Source: Parietichytrium sp. I65-24A (taxonomy: Eukaryota; Sar; Bigyra; Thraustochytrida; Thraustochytriidae). Taken from it: a stretch of DNA of 64,000 nt. The notes beneath the pieces were generated by a model that saw nothing but the letters and a program-made list of their open reading frames with translations, searched no databases and was not told the DNA's origin. The stretch spans positions 310,001 through 374,000 of the forward strand of contig BLSF01000036.1 of the NCBI GenBank assembly GCA_012862575.1. Direction: 5' to 3'. The position numbers and the translations under genes were made by a program. Below, piece after piece: positions 1 to 9,517 of this stretch (positions within the stretch are counted from its first letter, which is position 1; every line of letters begins with the position of its first letter).

Positions 1-1803
1 GGTCTTCAGATGTGACTGTATATCTCTGGGTCCTGGCAGATCCAGCGATGGAACCCGAGGCTCTTGAACAAGGAACGCTTCTCACTAGAAGCTGGTCAGC
101 GAGGACGAGGATGACGCGCTTCAGGTACTAACTGTGAGTACCACTACCGCAGCTGGTAATGCGGTGGCATTGACCTTCCTTCCCACGTGGAGCGTTCAAA
201 AGTTGGGGCTCTTCTAGCTCTTCTCCTTCTTCCAAATTGGATACAGATACATAGAAACTAAAACCATGACACCCACAGACCCAACGATGTTGCACCGTTT
301 CCAGTACAGTACGCAGTACTCTATAGTATAAGTTGGCAGTCGCACAGCATTCAAGTTCACATCACATTGATTTGACTGATTGAAAAAGCACTGAGAAGAT
401 TGCCAAAATCATTTGTTATTGACCGTGAGTGGAGAACTATGACTGTTAATTCAGAATTTAGAACTTTCCAAACCGGGGCATGGAGGTCATGGAGGCGCTA
501 CTGAGTCACTGCTTGTTTGACGCACAGGTGGCATTCATAACGCTTCCTTCGACTACCTTTTACACTAGCCGGCACCACGTACTACTGCCCTGCCCTAATG
601 GTAAGTACTGGGAGATCTAGGATGAAGATGGCTGAAGATGGAGGGAGAGAAAAAAAGAGAAAAAGAGAGAGATGGACAAACAAGCCAATGTCGCTCATTT
701 CATTCACAGTGTTAGCTAATACAACTTAATAGGTAGTGAAAAACGCTTCACACAGTTGAGGTTGCTAAACCACCCCTTCCAGTCTCCGGAGGCTTTTGAG
801 ATGAGTGAGATACTAATACTCAGTACTATCATCATCTCGGCTACTTCCACAACTAGTAGATGAGCATTTGGTAGGCGCTACTTCTAGAGACGGGCCAGGC
901 AAGATACAAGCCAAGTGTAGTAAGTAGTAATAATGGCTATCTACTGTAGTTCCGCTCAAATCGAGTACTCCGAGTCATACCACTTAGGTTAAGAGAGAGA
1001 GAGAGAGAGAGACGAAAAGAGATGGAAAAGGAGGGACGACTGAGATGAGTTATGAGATGTGAGATGAGGAGGAACAGACCGCCATTCAATGTCAATGTCA
1101 GAGGCTCCTCTGGCTCCTCCCACAGAGAGCCCAGTCCGCTCCAGAGTCTGGATCACCAGGATACTGTACTCAGTACTCAGTACGGAATAGTAACTTGGCA
1201 GAGGCTATCTATCTTCTCCCTCTCTCTCAAACGCTGTTTCCACTACTTCCTTCCTCTCAAACAGCCGCTCTGCCATGCTCTGCCTCTAACTTATCTGCCT
1301 CTTCTCTCCTCCTCTCACAAACGAACGCAACGCCGCACCTAGCACTCCTTCCACTCCATCCATGCTTTCCATGCCTTCCTTTCTTGCTTCCATGCTTCCA
1401 TCGCCTTCCATGTTCCATCCTTCCATCATCTTCCATCCTGGACATCCTGGTATTATTTATCCTGGTCCGAAACTGAACGAGACTGAAGGATGAGGCCAAG
1501 TCCTACGAGGTAGCAGGAGATAGCCGCACTCGTAGGCAACGTCGCTTTCGGAAAGAGCATCACGGTTCAGAAGAGAGAGAGTTCAGAATTCACAGAATTC
1601 AGAATTCAGAACTTGCTGAGAAAGAGAGAAGAAGCTAAGGAGTCTAAGGAAGCTGAAAGGGAAGCTGCGAAAAGGTACTCACAGTCAGTACTCACAGTCA
1701 GTGCTCAGTACGCGGAGTGGGAAGGTTGGTGTGGGGCGCTGCGCAAGAGCTGAGAAAGTGCAGGCAAGAGGTAACGCGGAGACAGGAGTAGAGGTTGTTG
1801 GAG
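1..1803. other. Intergenic region upstream of the reticulon gene
   Basis: I see no convincing gene. The stretch is rich in stop codons and simple sequence. It has a GA microsatellite near 995-1012, an EcoRI-like TTCAGAATTC cluster at 1585-1613, and two copies of the dispersed GTACTCAGTACT-type motif at 1163-1185 and 1674-1712. The second copy lies about 90-130 bases before the reticulon start codon, so it is a candidate promoter-proximal element. Short reading frames here are low in complexity and resemble nothing I know. Confidence 0.6.
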
Positions 1804-2709
1804 ATGAGCGCCGAAGTTGGGGTCAAGGCCGAAGAGGCGCCGCCAGTGCCGCCAGACAATGATGAGGCGGAGTTTTCCGCGGCCGATGTGAAGGCGTCGA
1901 TGAAGGAGAAGCTCGGGTCGATGAAGGAGAAGCTGGGCGGCAATGGGGACGTGGAGGATCTGAGAGCGTTTTTGGAAGAGCTGCAAAGCTGGGACCAGCC
2001 GTTCAACAGCTTTGCTGTCGTCGCCGGAGTCAGCATCCTGTTCTACGCGACCTACGGGGAGGAGGGCTGGTCTCTGCTGACTCTCTTCTGCTACGCACTT
2101 TTGGTGCGGTTGGTTGTGGTGTCCCAGCTGAAGAAGGCGCTTTCCAAAGTTGAGGGCAACGAAAAGGCCAAGAATACCCTGGAGCCTCTGCTCGAGAAAA
2201 TCATTGCTGGCATCGAAGGTACCTTGGTGATCCCAACCTCCGAGGAGATCCGCCGGCTTGTGAGAGGATTCGGCGGACTTATCGAGAGCAGGCTTGACAA
2301 GGTCTGCAAAGCTGCTAATGAGGCCACCAAGCCAACCGAGGATGGCAAGAAGGTGCTGCATTCGATTCTCCTCCACACTGTCGGATTCTTGATTGTGCTC
2401 CGCTTCATGTCCGTTTGGACGTTGTTCTTTGTTTACATCATGTATCAGATGCTCTGGCCTCCATTTTATGGCCACAACCAAGCGGTCATTGACAAGATGT
2501 ACGGAAAAGCGGCGACCGCCGCGGCCCCCCACGTGGAAAAAGGAAAGGCAAAAGCCGGCGAAATTTTCAAGATTGTGGAGGCCAAGGCAGGGGACGCCAT
2601 TCACAAGCTCTTCGCTGCCCTCGGTGATTTGACTAACACTGTTGTAGAAAAGTACAAGGAGAAGATGCCACAATCTCCTACCGCAGCGAAGGAAGAGAAG
2701 GCCGAGTAG
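1804..2709 (+). CDS. Reticulon-domain ER membrane-shaping protein
   Basis: A protein of about 301 residues with the layout of the reticulon homology domain. Two long hydrophobic hairpins lie at roughly residues 68-109 and 184-222, separated by a hydrophilic loop of about 75 residues. The second hairpin ends in PPFYGHNQAVID, which matches the family signature P-x-x-Y-x-x-[HN]-Q-x-x-ID. Reticulons insert as wedges into endoplasmic reticulum membrane and stabilise tubule curvature. The N-terminus is acidic and carries a short internal duplication, MKEKLGS/MKEKLGG. The C-terminus is Lys/Ala-rich and helical, ending KEEKAE, which could act as an ER-retention-like tail (inference). I chose the ATG at 1804; the frame opens slightly earlier but only with a TTG. 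REEP/HVA22 was considered, but its signature residues are absent. The gene is convergent with VAC14. Confidence 0.8.
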   Translation: MSAEVGVKAEEAPPVPPDNDEAEFSAADVKASMKEKLGSMKEKLGGNGDVEDLRAFLEELQSWDQPFNSFAVVAGVSILFYATYGEEGWSLLTLFCYALLVRLVVVSQLKKALSKVEGNEKAKNTLEPLLEKIIAGIEGTLVIPTSEEIRRLVRGFGGLIESRLDKVCKAANEATKPTEDGKKVLHSILLHTVGFLIVLRFMSVWTLFFVYIMYQMLWPPFYGHNQAVIDKMYGKAATAAAPHVEKGKAKAGEIFKIVEAKAGDAIHKLFAALGDLTNTVVEKYKEKMPQSPTAAKEEKAE

Positions 2710-3130
2710 CCTTTTTTCCATCTCTCTGTTGCTTGCTTACAACTCTGATTCGGGCTCGGCACACGAAGTGCCTTTTCAGAGGTGACATTGATATCATGAG
2801 ATCCAACAGCTTACATATAGAAGCTCTATAAACAAACGAACCTCTTACTTTTTACATTTGTAATATACGTATTCTGAGGGTTCGTGACGACTCATTGACT
2901 ACAAAGGAACCAGGTACCACACTTGTCTTGTGGATGTGAGGTTTTGATGTACTCTTCTGTCAATTAGAAAAAGAATGAGATAGATAGACGTGGGTCAAAC
3001 CCCGTGACCTGGGGACGCCAGAGGACGGCGGCTGTTTCTTAATTTTCAAGACCAAATTTTTGCCCCAACAATTGTGGCAGATACTCGCCTTCAGATCAAA
3101 GCAGCTGGCATATGATTCTCAAAAATTAGT
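2710..3130. other. Convergent 3' intergenic region
   Basis: This holds the 3' ends of the reticulon (+) and VAC14 (-) genes. It is AT-richer than the flanking coding sequence and has no long frame or repeat that I can identify. Confidence 0.5.
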
Positions 3131-5734
3131 CTAGTTTCTGTGCAATTCGTCTGTCGAAAACAAAGACTTGGCATGGACCATTTGCTCAAAAGAATCTACG
3201 ATGCCGTCCTGAATATGTAAAAAGTGTTCCAAGAGTTGGTCTTCGAGGAGGCCCTTTTCAGCAATTTTCTTATCGGTAGGCAGCGACGCGGCCGGAGAGC
3301 TGTCCGACTTTGGCGACGGCGGAGACTTGGAAAACATTGTCTTCTTCACTTTAACAGGCTGGATTTCCGGGGAGCTCATCGCCGCCGGCCGCAGCGATGA
3401 GGGAACTGCAGGCTCATAATAATGTATAGCTTGATGAAGCGCTGTGGCAGCGTTGAGCCGATTGGAAAGTGTGATGTAGGCGCCTGATTGGGGAAGGATC
3501 ATAAGTAGACCGTACAAGGTCTTGAGAAGGGATGGCCTGAACTTGCTGCCTGTATTAACAAGCTCCAGGCGAAGCGATAAATATGCTGGCGACTCTAGCA
3601 GCTGCACTAGTTTGTCCACCTCCATGAGGAAACCAACCGTCAAGTTTACCCCAGCGAGCTGCACGACAAGCTTGCTCGAGAGGTCGTAGCACTCAGACAA
3701 TAAGCATAAACTCAGTGTGGCAACGGGATCTACGCACCAGGTCTTGAACAACGAGATGAATATGTTCTCTGAAGTCTGCTTTCCGTCCAAACAAAGCTTC
3801 CACGACTCCTTCAAAGCGGAGCGAAAACGATTCAGCTCGGGCGCAGTAAGCAAAATCAGGTTCAAAGCCTGGACCATGAGGTGCGCAAAGTCTAGCTCCT
3901 TTTCCTTGTCAATTTCCGCGGCGAGAATCGAGTATACGGTGCTTGCATCGAGCAAGACGCATAACTTGCGAATGATGAAGCTGCCACGACTGTCGAATAG
4001 TGTTCGGTCACTCCTAAATAGCCTAATCACCTGCCCAATGACTTGATCCATTCGACTCGTATTACGCGCGATTCGAGCCAAAACGTCCAAGTCGAGAACA
4101 ACGAGCTCATCAGATGGGTCTGACAATGCCGAAAGCATTGCAGGTGTAAGCTTGCCAATGTGCTCCTCCATGTCGGATGGAAACTTGTCCAGTAACATTG
4201 AGATCCACCGCAAAGAGGCTACCCTCGTCGGCAGCGGGGTAACGGCGTTTGCGCTTGACCCGCCACTACTAGAAGCTGTGTTAGAAGTACCGAGTCGTTT
4301 GCTGTTCATATTATTCACTTGCACTCCAGGAGCACCTCCGGAAACGGCCGACGCGCCGCCAGCCTTGATTTGTTGCGCCGGGTCTTCCTTTGGGGCAATA
4401 GGCTTCACCTCCTCTTGCAGCGGCACAGCCAATTTTTGCGCAACTATGACAATCACCGGCCGGAGCGGGAAGGGCGTCGAGGAGCTCCTCACCAAGTCCA
4501 AAAACATGTCATGCGCCTTATCTGCGACCGTTTTGATCTCCTGCTCGGGGTCGCCCAGACAATTTAAAAGTACGCCAAGGATGCCCGCATACATGAGAAC
4601 AAGCCTATCCCCGAAAAGCTCTATAAAGTTCTGAATCCAGGTGACTGCCGTAATTCGATTGAACTTTTGAGTGCTCGTGCTCTGCCCATTGAGAATTGTG
4701 ACGATTGCAACTAGATGCCTCTCCTCCAGCTTGTCGCGAGGCAAAGACTGGATTTCTCCTAAAAATTGCGAGAGCGCCATGTCGCTCTGCTGGCGAATCT
4801 CACGATTTCCGTCTCCCAACATGTTGAACATACCATCCAAAAATTTGGGCAGGTGTACAATCATATCAATCTCTGGAACCGAGTCCAGAGCCAGAATCCA
4901 GCCTAGCAAAAATTGGCGAATGTACGGGTTTGTCATCTTGAGGTACTTTTCCAGCATAGGGATGAACATTTCGACTTGAAATTTGTCACAGTTCTCGGTC
5001 ACAATCTCCTTTGCGAGACGGTCCAAGAGCTGGGCTCCCTTCTTCACGTCTACATCCACATCCGCAAACACTTTGCAAAGACCGTCAAACAGAGCGTTGA
5101 AATAGGCTAGTATGTGCTTCCGAGCCACCTTGGCAATGTTGTAAAGCGCTTCGCAAGCATAATAACGAACTCTGGCTTCAGGGTCGTCAAAGCACTTGAG
5201 CACTGGAGGCAGCAGATACTGAAGGAACTTGGGTGTTCCCGCGGTGCCCAATCCTAGCGACACACCTGCTAGTCCAATCAAACCACCCTTGCGCTGGTTG
5301 CTGTTTATGGAACATGCGTAGTCCATCGTCAGAATGTTGATAAGCGTCACAACATAATCCTCGCCTCCGCCAGCTCCGCCATTCGTCTTCTCAAGCACGA
5401 CCTTTTCGATCTCAACTGCGCCAGCTTTGCGCTTCTCGTACGTCCTGTCACTCAGCGCTCTGACCACTGCTTGCGACAAGTTCACGCTCGTATACGGCAT
5501 CCCTTTGTTTGCTGCAGCGATTGCGCCTTCCAGCTTGCCGACAACGGGTACACCATTCTTAACGCCATGGTCCGACGAAGGTGGCGTAGGCGGCCTCTCC
5601 TCCACTTGCTCCTGTTGCGCATTTCCCGTTCCTGCTTCGCTCTGCTGCTGAGGAGGAGGGGGAGAATGTTGCTGCGGGGACGGAGACCCGTCTTCTGCAA
5701 CTGCAACGTTGGCACCGTCAGCACCTGGCTGCAT
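3131..5734 (-). CDS. VAC14: VAC14, scaffold of the PIKfyve/Fab1-Fig4 complex
   Basis: An 867-residue protein read from the ATG at 5734; the longer open frame upstream is Ser/Phe-rich and unlike the family. After a Pro/Gln-rich N-terminus of about 80 residues come blocks strongly matching VAC14: ALSDRTYEKRKAGAVEIEK, then RKGGLIGLAGVSLGLG, then RVRYYACEALYNIAKVAR and LLDRLAKEIVTE, all typical of its HEAT-repeat front half. The C-terminal third (about 3540-4060) matches the Fig4-binding region, beginning LFDSRGSFIIRKLCVLLD and continuing through a leucine-rich helical stretch. VAC14 scaffolds the kinase PIKfyve/Fab1 and the phosphatase Fig4 and so controls PI(3,5)P2 on endolysosomal membranes. 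At 867 residues it is somewhat longer than the human protein because of the N-terminal extension and a Ser/Gly linker near the middle. No intron is needed. Confidence 0.95.
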   Translation of the reverse strand: MQPGADGANVAVAEDGSPSPQQHSPPPPQQQSEAGTGNAQQEQVEERPPTPPSSDHGVKNGVPVVGKLEGAIAAANKGMPYTSVNLSQAVVRALSDRTYEKRKAGAVEIEKVVLEKTNGGAGGGEDYVVTLINILTMDYACSINSNQRKGGLIGLAGVSLGLGTAGTPKFLQYLLPPVLKCFDDPEARVRYYACEALYNIAKVARKHILAYFNALFDGLCKVFADVDVDVKKGAQLLDRLAKEIVTENCDKFQVEMFIPMLEKYLKMTNPYIRQFLLGWILALDSVPEIDMIVHLPKFLDGMFNMLGDGNREIRQQSDMALSQFLGEIQSLPRDKLEERHLVAIVTILNGQSTSTQKFNRITAVTWIQNFIELFGDRLVLMYAGILGVLLNCLGDPEQEIKTVADKAHDMFLDLVRSSSTPFPLRPVIVIVAQKLAVPLQEEVKPIAPKEDPAQQIKAGGASAVSGGAPGVQVNNMNSKRLGTSNTASSSGGSSANAVTPLPTRVASLRWISMLLDKFPSDMEEHIGKLTPAMLSALSDPSDELVVLDLDVLARIARNTSRMDQVIGQVIRLFRSDRTLFDSRGSFIIRKLCVLLDASTVYSILAAEIDKEKELDFAHLMVQALNLILLTAPELNRFRSALKESWKLCLDGKQTSENIFISLFKTWCVDPVATLSLCLLSECYDLSSKLVVQLAGVNLTVGFLMEVDKLVQLLESPAYLSLRLELVNTGSKFRPSLLKTLYGLLMILPQSGAYITLSNRLNAATALHQAIHYYEPAVPSSLRPAAMSSPEIQPVKVKKTMFSKSPPSPKSDSSPAASLPTDKKIAEKGLLEDQLLEHFLHIQDGIVDSFEQMVHAKSLFSTDELHRN

Positions 5735-6572
5735 CTCCGCGTAATTGCCAGCAATTAGCTCCGAGCCCCTCGCGTGAAACAATCTCTCGCGAACGCCGCT
5801 CCGAGAAGGGCGCACTTTCGTCTCCTGAAGCGTGACCTTGCCGACGGAAGCAGCTGACCAAGTGGACGAGCGACTGAAGCGAACGAACGAACGAACAAAC
5901 GAGTCGAAAGAAGGAAGGAAAGATGGAGGGAAGGAAGGGAGGTAGTTGACACCAATGTCGAGCACTCTTAACGCTTCGCCGCCCGACGGCTCTTTTGCAG
6001 GATGGCGCCAACTGCGGTCGCCACTGGCACCTTGCTCTCCTCCGAGTCGCTCACAGCTGTATGGGATGGTGTCACTTGAACGCGCAAGAGGATCGAAAAG
6101 CCCATCGCTACTGACAGATTACGGCAGCCCTACCAAAAAAAACAGGAAGCATCGCAGGGTCTACATGGATGTGTCTCAATCAAAAAAGGGTCAATCGATT
6201 TGTATTGTATGTAGTACATGAGCAGCTCCTCGCGTGCCGGCTTGTTCCTCCTCTGGTTTGTTTGTTTGTTTGTTTGTGGATTGCGCTCGAGTCAACTCAG
6301 CAACTGCAAAAGTTTGAGCCCGACGCAGAGAGACTGGTTTAAGAAACGTTGTAGAGATGGGCGGCCGGGAACGAAAATGGAAAAATATCTTCATGGTCAC
6401 TCTAATAATTGCCGTAGGCGACGACTAGGTAGGTGGCGGTGGAGATGGAAGTGTTTGGTGAGTGTCAGGTGCGGACACTGGCGCACGTCAAATCACAATG
6501 TTAATTTGAATCGAGGAAAGGAGGGAAAAAAGAAAGAAGTTTTTTTCACTGTCAATACCCGCAATGCGGATT
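5735..6572. other. Intergenic region between VAC14 and the K+ channel gene
   Basis: It covers the 5' flank of VAC14 and the 3' flank of the channel gene, both on the minus strand. It holds a (CGAA)n-like stretch at about 5878-5900 and a (GTTT)n run near 6255-6277. No gene was recognised. Confidence 0.5.
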
Positions 6573-8889
6573 TCAATCACTATACTTTCTGTTGAATCGA
6601 TCCTCGAAGAATCGATCTTCAGTGTCAATACTCATGCTCCTGCCGAGAACTCCCCGAGCCCAGAAGAGAAGCGCGATCCTGACGGCGCACCATCGAGCAG
6701 TGTCCTTCCAGACCCTCGGGTGGATCTCCATCAGCGCTTTGATTGCCCTGCGAGGAATGAAAATTACCTCGGAGTACGTCAAAAAGCCAATAGTAATAAG
6801 ACTCGGAATGAGCTCACTATTTCTCGGGAGGAGAACAAAGTCATGCATGAGGACCCCGCTGCGGCAATAAATTTGCATCTTTGAGATCTGAGAGCGCCCA
6901 TCCATCATTACTGCGATCACCCCTGAACGCAGAACGTACACTCCGCGTCGCCCCCCATCTCCGTCACGATCGATAAAGGTAATGTCCCTGGCATCATACT
7001 GCTCCAAAGAACACAAGCTAGCAACTGCAGATAAGCTGGATGTCTGGATCTGTGACGGCGAAGGGAGCTTGTTAGTGATATGATGGTTGCATCAGGAACA
7101 AAGAAGTAATGGGAAACTTACTGACGAATGACGAAAGTAAGAGACTTGAGACAAGTCTGACCTCACAAGTGCCAAGCAAATCCGATTTCGTAGTTTCACT
7201 GGAAGGTGCTCCAGAACAGGCGAAATCTTTATGAGTTCAGAGTTCTCCCTGTGTCACGCGAATCACCAGTCAGCATACAGTGAAGAAGAAACGAAGAGAC
7301 AATCGAGGACTTGCAAACTACACTTACCTGGTCCCCATGGCGTTCGAGTATTGACGGAACAAAAACATCCTTGTGTCTTCACGGAGACTTGACGACGTAT
7401 CCTCCTGGAAAAATCCCATAAGACGATTTAATTGCACGAGCCGAGAGCGGAACAAAATCTTGTTTCGACTCATGGAGTCCACGATTCCGATGATCTGACC
7501 TATCACCCATGCCCACACCAGGCCAGCACACAACTCCATCAATGAAACATACCAAATCTCAGCAACAGTTTTGGGGGTGATGTCCCCGTAGCCAATGGAT
7601 GTGGTCGATGTGAACGCCCAGTACAAGCTCAAAGTGTACCTGCCCATTGCAGCTTCCAAAGTGTTGCCGACGACGTCCACATAGCCACTGTCCAGAGCAT
7701 ATACCTGGAGCCAGTTGAGTCGTTCGGGATTCATCAGGTCAACCTCGCGGAAGCTCCCAGCCTCTAGCAAAGCAACGAAGCAAAATATGCAGCCAATCCA
7801 GTGACCAAACACGACAAGAATTGCCACGATGCGTAGCACCTCCCAAAAGTAGCTGAAAGTCCGCAGGCGAAAGTGCAAAATTCTACTGTTTGTCGACATG
7901 ATTTTGTACGCTCGGTTGATGCGAAATACCCGCAGGAGATTCACCAAAGCAATCACATTAAACCCAGTGTTGCCGATCAAAAAGTCATTGGGAACAAAGC
8001 GGTAGAGCGCGTCAACAGGAAAGCACGCCAGCAGATCCACGGTGAACCAGCCTTTTAAATAGTGGGACCGAATTCTCTTCTTACTGAAGACAAGGAGCCC
8101 ATTTGGGCCAATGTAGGCCCTGTGAAAGTTGATGATTACATCAGCGATAAATACGCAGTTGATAAAGGTACCAAAAAGAAAGGCATAACCACTTTGATAC
8201 AGGAGCTCTCCATCTGAAACCCCGACCTGAAAAGGTACATACATGATGATAAAGAAGATGAGCACGAGGACGCCCATGTCCCACCACAGCAAAATAACAT
8301 TATCCGGGAAGAGGACATGATGAGCCTCGGTCCTGAGGACCTCCAGGAACTCTTCTGCCTTTAGGTCCTCCTCTTTCCTTTCTCGAGTTCGATCGAGTGC
8401 AGCCGCCTTGTTGCGCAGTCGTTTCTTATGGAGTGTGGTTCCAAGCTCTATATCCGTGTCCGATGCTGCCCCGGAACTACCCACCTCTGGGTCAATCTCC
8501 ATCTTCAAGCCGTTTATGCTAAATGCAGGGTGGCTACTTGTCTTCAGCACTTCTTCGGCGTTAGAGGAGTTGTCCAGAAAATTTCGATTTCGAAACGCGA
8601 TTGCAAGCTCCTGTCGCTCTTCTATCCTGCGCCGGCTCCTTGCGCTTTGTATCTCATCCTCTTCATCGTCATCACTCATGAATCTCGACCTCGACTCTTT
8701 TATTCTTTGCTCCTCTTCTTCATCTCGCATTCTTTGTCGCGTCTCTTCGTCCCCCGTCTCTTCGTCTTCCGACTCTTCGTCCTCCTCCGCCCCGCTCAAG
8801 GGATCTTCCCCGCACTTTAGCTGCTCCCTGGCCTCATCTTCGTCGATCTCGCCCTCTTCAATTGCTGCCTCCGTTTCTCTGTCCAACAT
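6573..8889 (-). CDS. Cyclic-nucleotide-binding-domain voltage-gated K+ channel (three exons)
   Basis: The gene model is exon 1 8889-7328, exon 2 7248-7122, exon 3 7049-6573, giving 721 residues. The introns begin GTAAGT and end ACAG/CACAG, and the joins keep the frame. The acidic N-terminal tail (Glu/Asp-rich, residues 1-110) is followed by six membrane segments, an S4 with the spaced arginines LLRVFRINRAYK, and a pore loop with the K+ selectivity filter TSIGYGD near residue 430. The C-linker runs across exons 1-2. A cNMP-binding fold in exons 2-3 reads LEHLPVKLRNRI and then YVLRSG. The overall layout is that of EAG/CNGK/plant-type channels: a plasma-membrane tetramer gated by voltage and possibly modulated by cyclic nucleotide. 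The phosphate-binding cassette of the cNMP fold is poorly conserved, so nucleotide binding is uncertain. Confidence 0.88.
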
Positions 8890-9517
8890 GCTTCCTTCGG
8901 TGACCTTGTTCTTAACAACTGTGGTCGCTCCCTGAGAGTCACCCCTCCCCCAGCAGCGGAGTCAACACAGGTTTCCTTTTGCTGCTGTTGGACTCAAGCA
9001 AAGCTTATCTGATGAGTGACATTGACATCCGCAGTGGAGCAGAGCCCCAGTCCGGCAGAACGGGCGAGACTGACCCCCAAGTCGCAGAATCCGTCGGCGC
9101 TTCCCGCAATGTGTCGCTCTTGCAAACCTCTCGGCATTTTGCCTCTGCTTTCTTCCCCCTCAATACCCTCATCTGATAAAACGCCTTCTCGGCCACTACT
9201 CAAACTCTAGCCAGAGTGCAGCAGCACTTGAACAACTTGTACATCCTTGTACCCGGTAACCCGGTACATGTTCGCTCTGACAGGGAATCCTGAATTCTGA
9301 ACAACTGAGCAAACTGAGCTGTGCAAAAGTGCCCCGGGGCGTTGGCACGGCTTTGCAGCTGCGACGGAAGAGGAAAACTGTAAAGTCAAGGGAAACATGG
9401 TAAGGAGGCAGTTTATAAATAAAAGCGGTGATCACGTTTGAAATATTTATAGAGGTCCGCCACGTGCGATCGAGTGACAGAGAAGAGTGACGGACAAGAG
9501 AAGGTTTTAAAAGAATG
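8890..9517. other. Intergenic region upstream of the K+ channel
   Basis: A 5' flank for the minus-strand channel gene and 3' flank of the next minus-strand gene. A TTCAGAATTC-like palindrome occurs near 9285-9300 and a CACGTG box near 9461. No gene was recognised. Confidence 0.5.

Noticed and set aside
1705-2721. A 338-codon frame on the minus strand opposite the reticulon gene
   Set aside because: It is a shadow of the reticulon codon bias. It has no domain pattern and spans the reticulon reading frame almost exactly.
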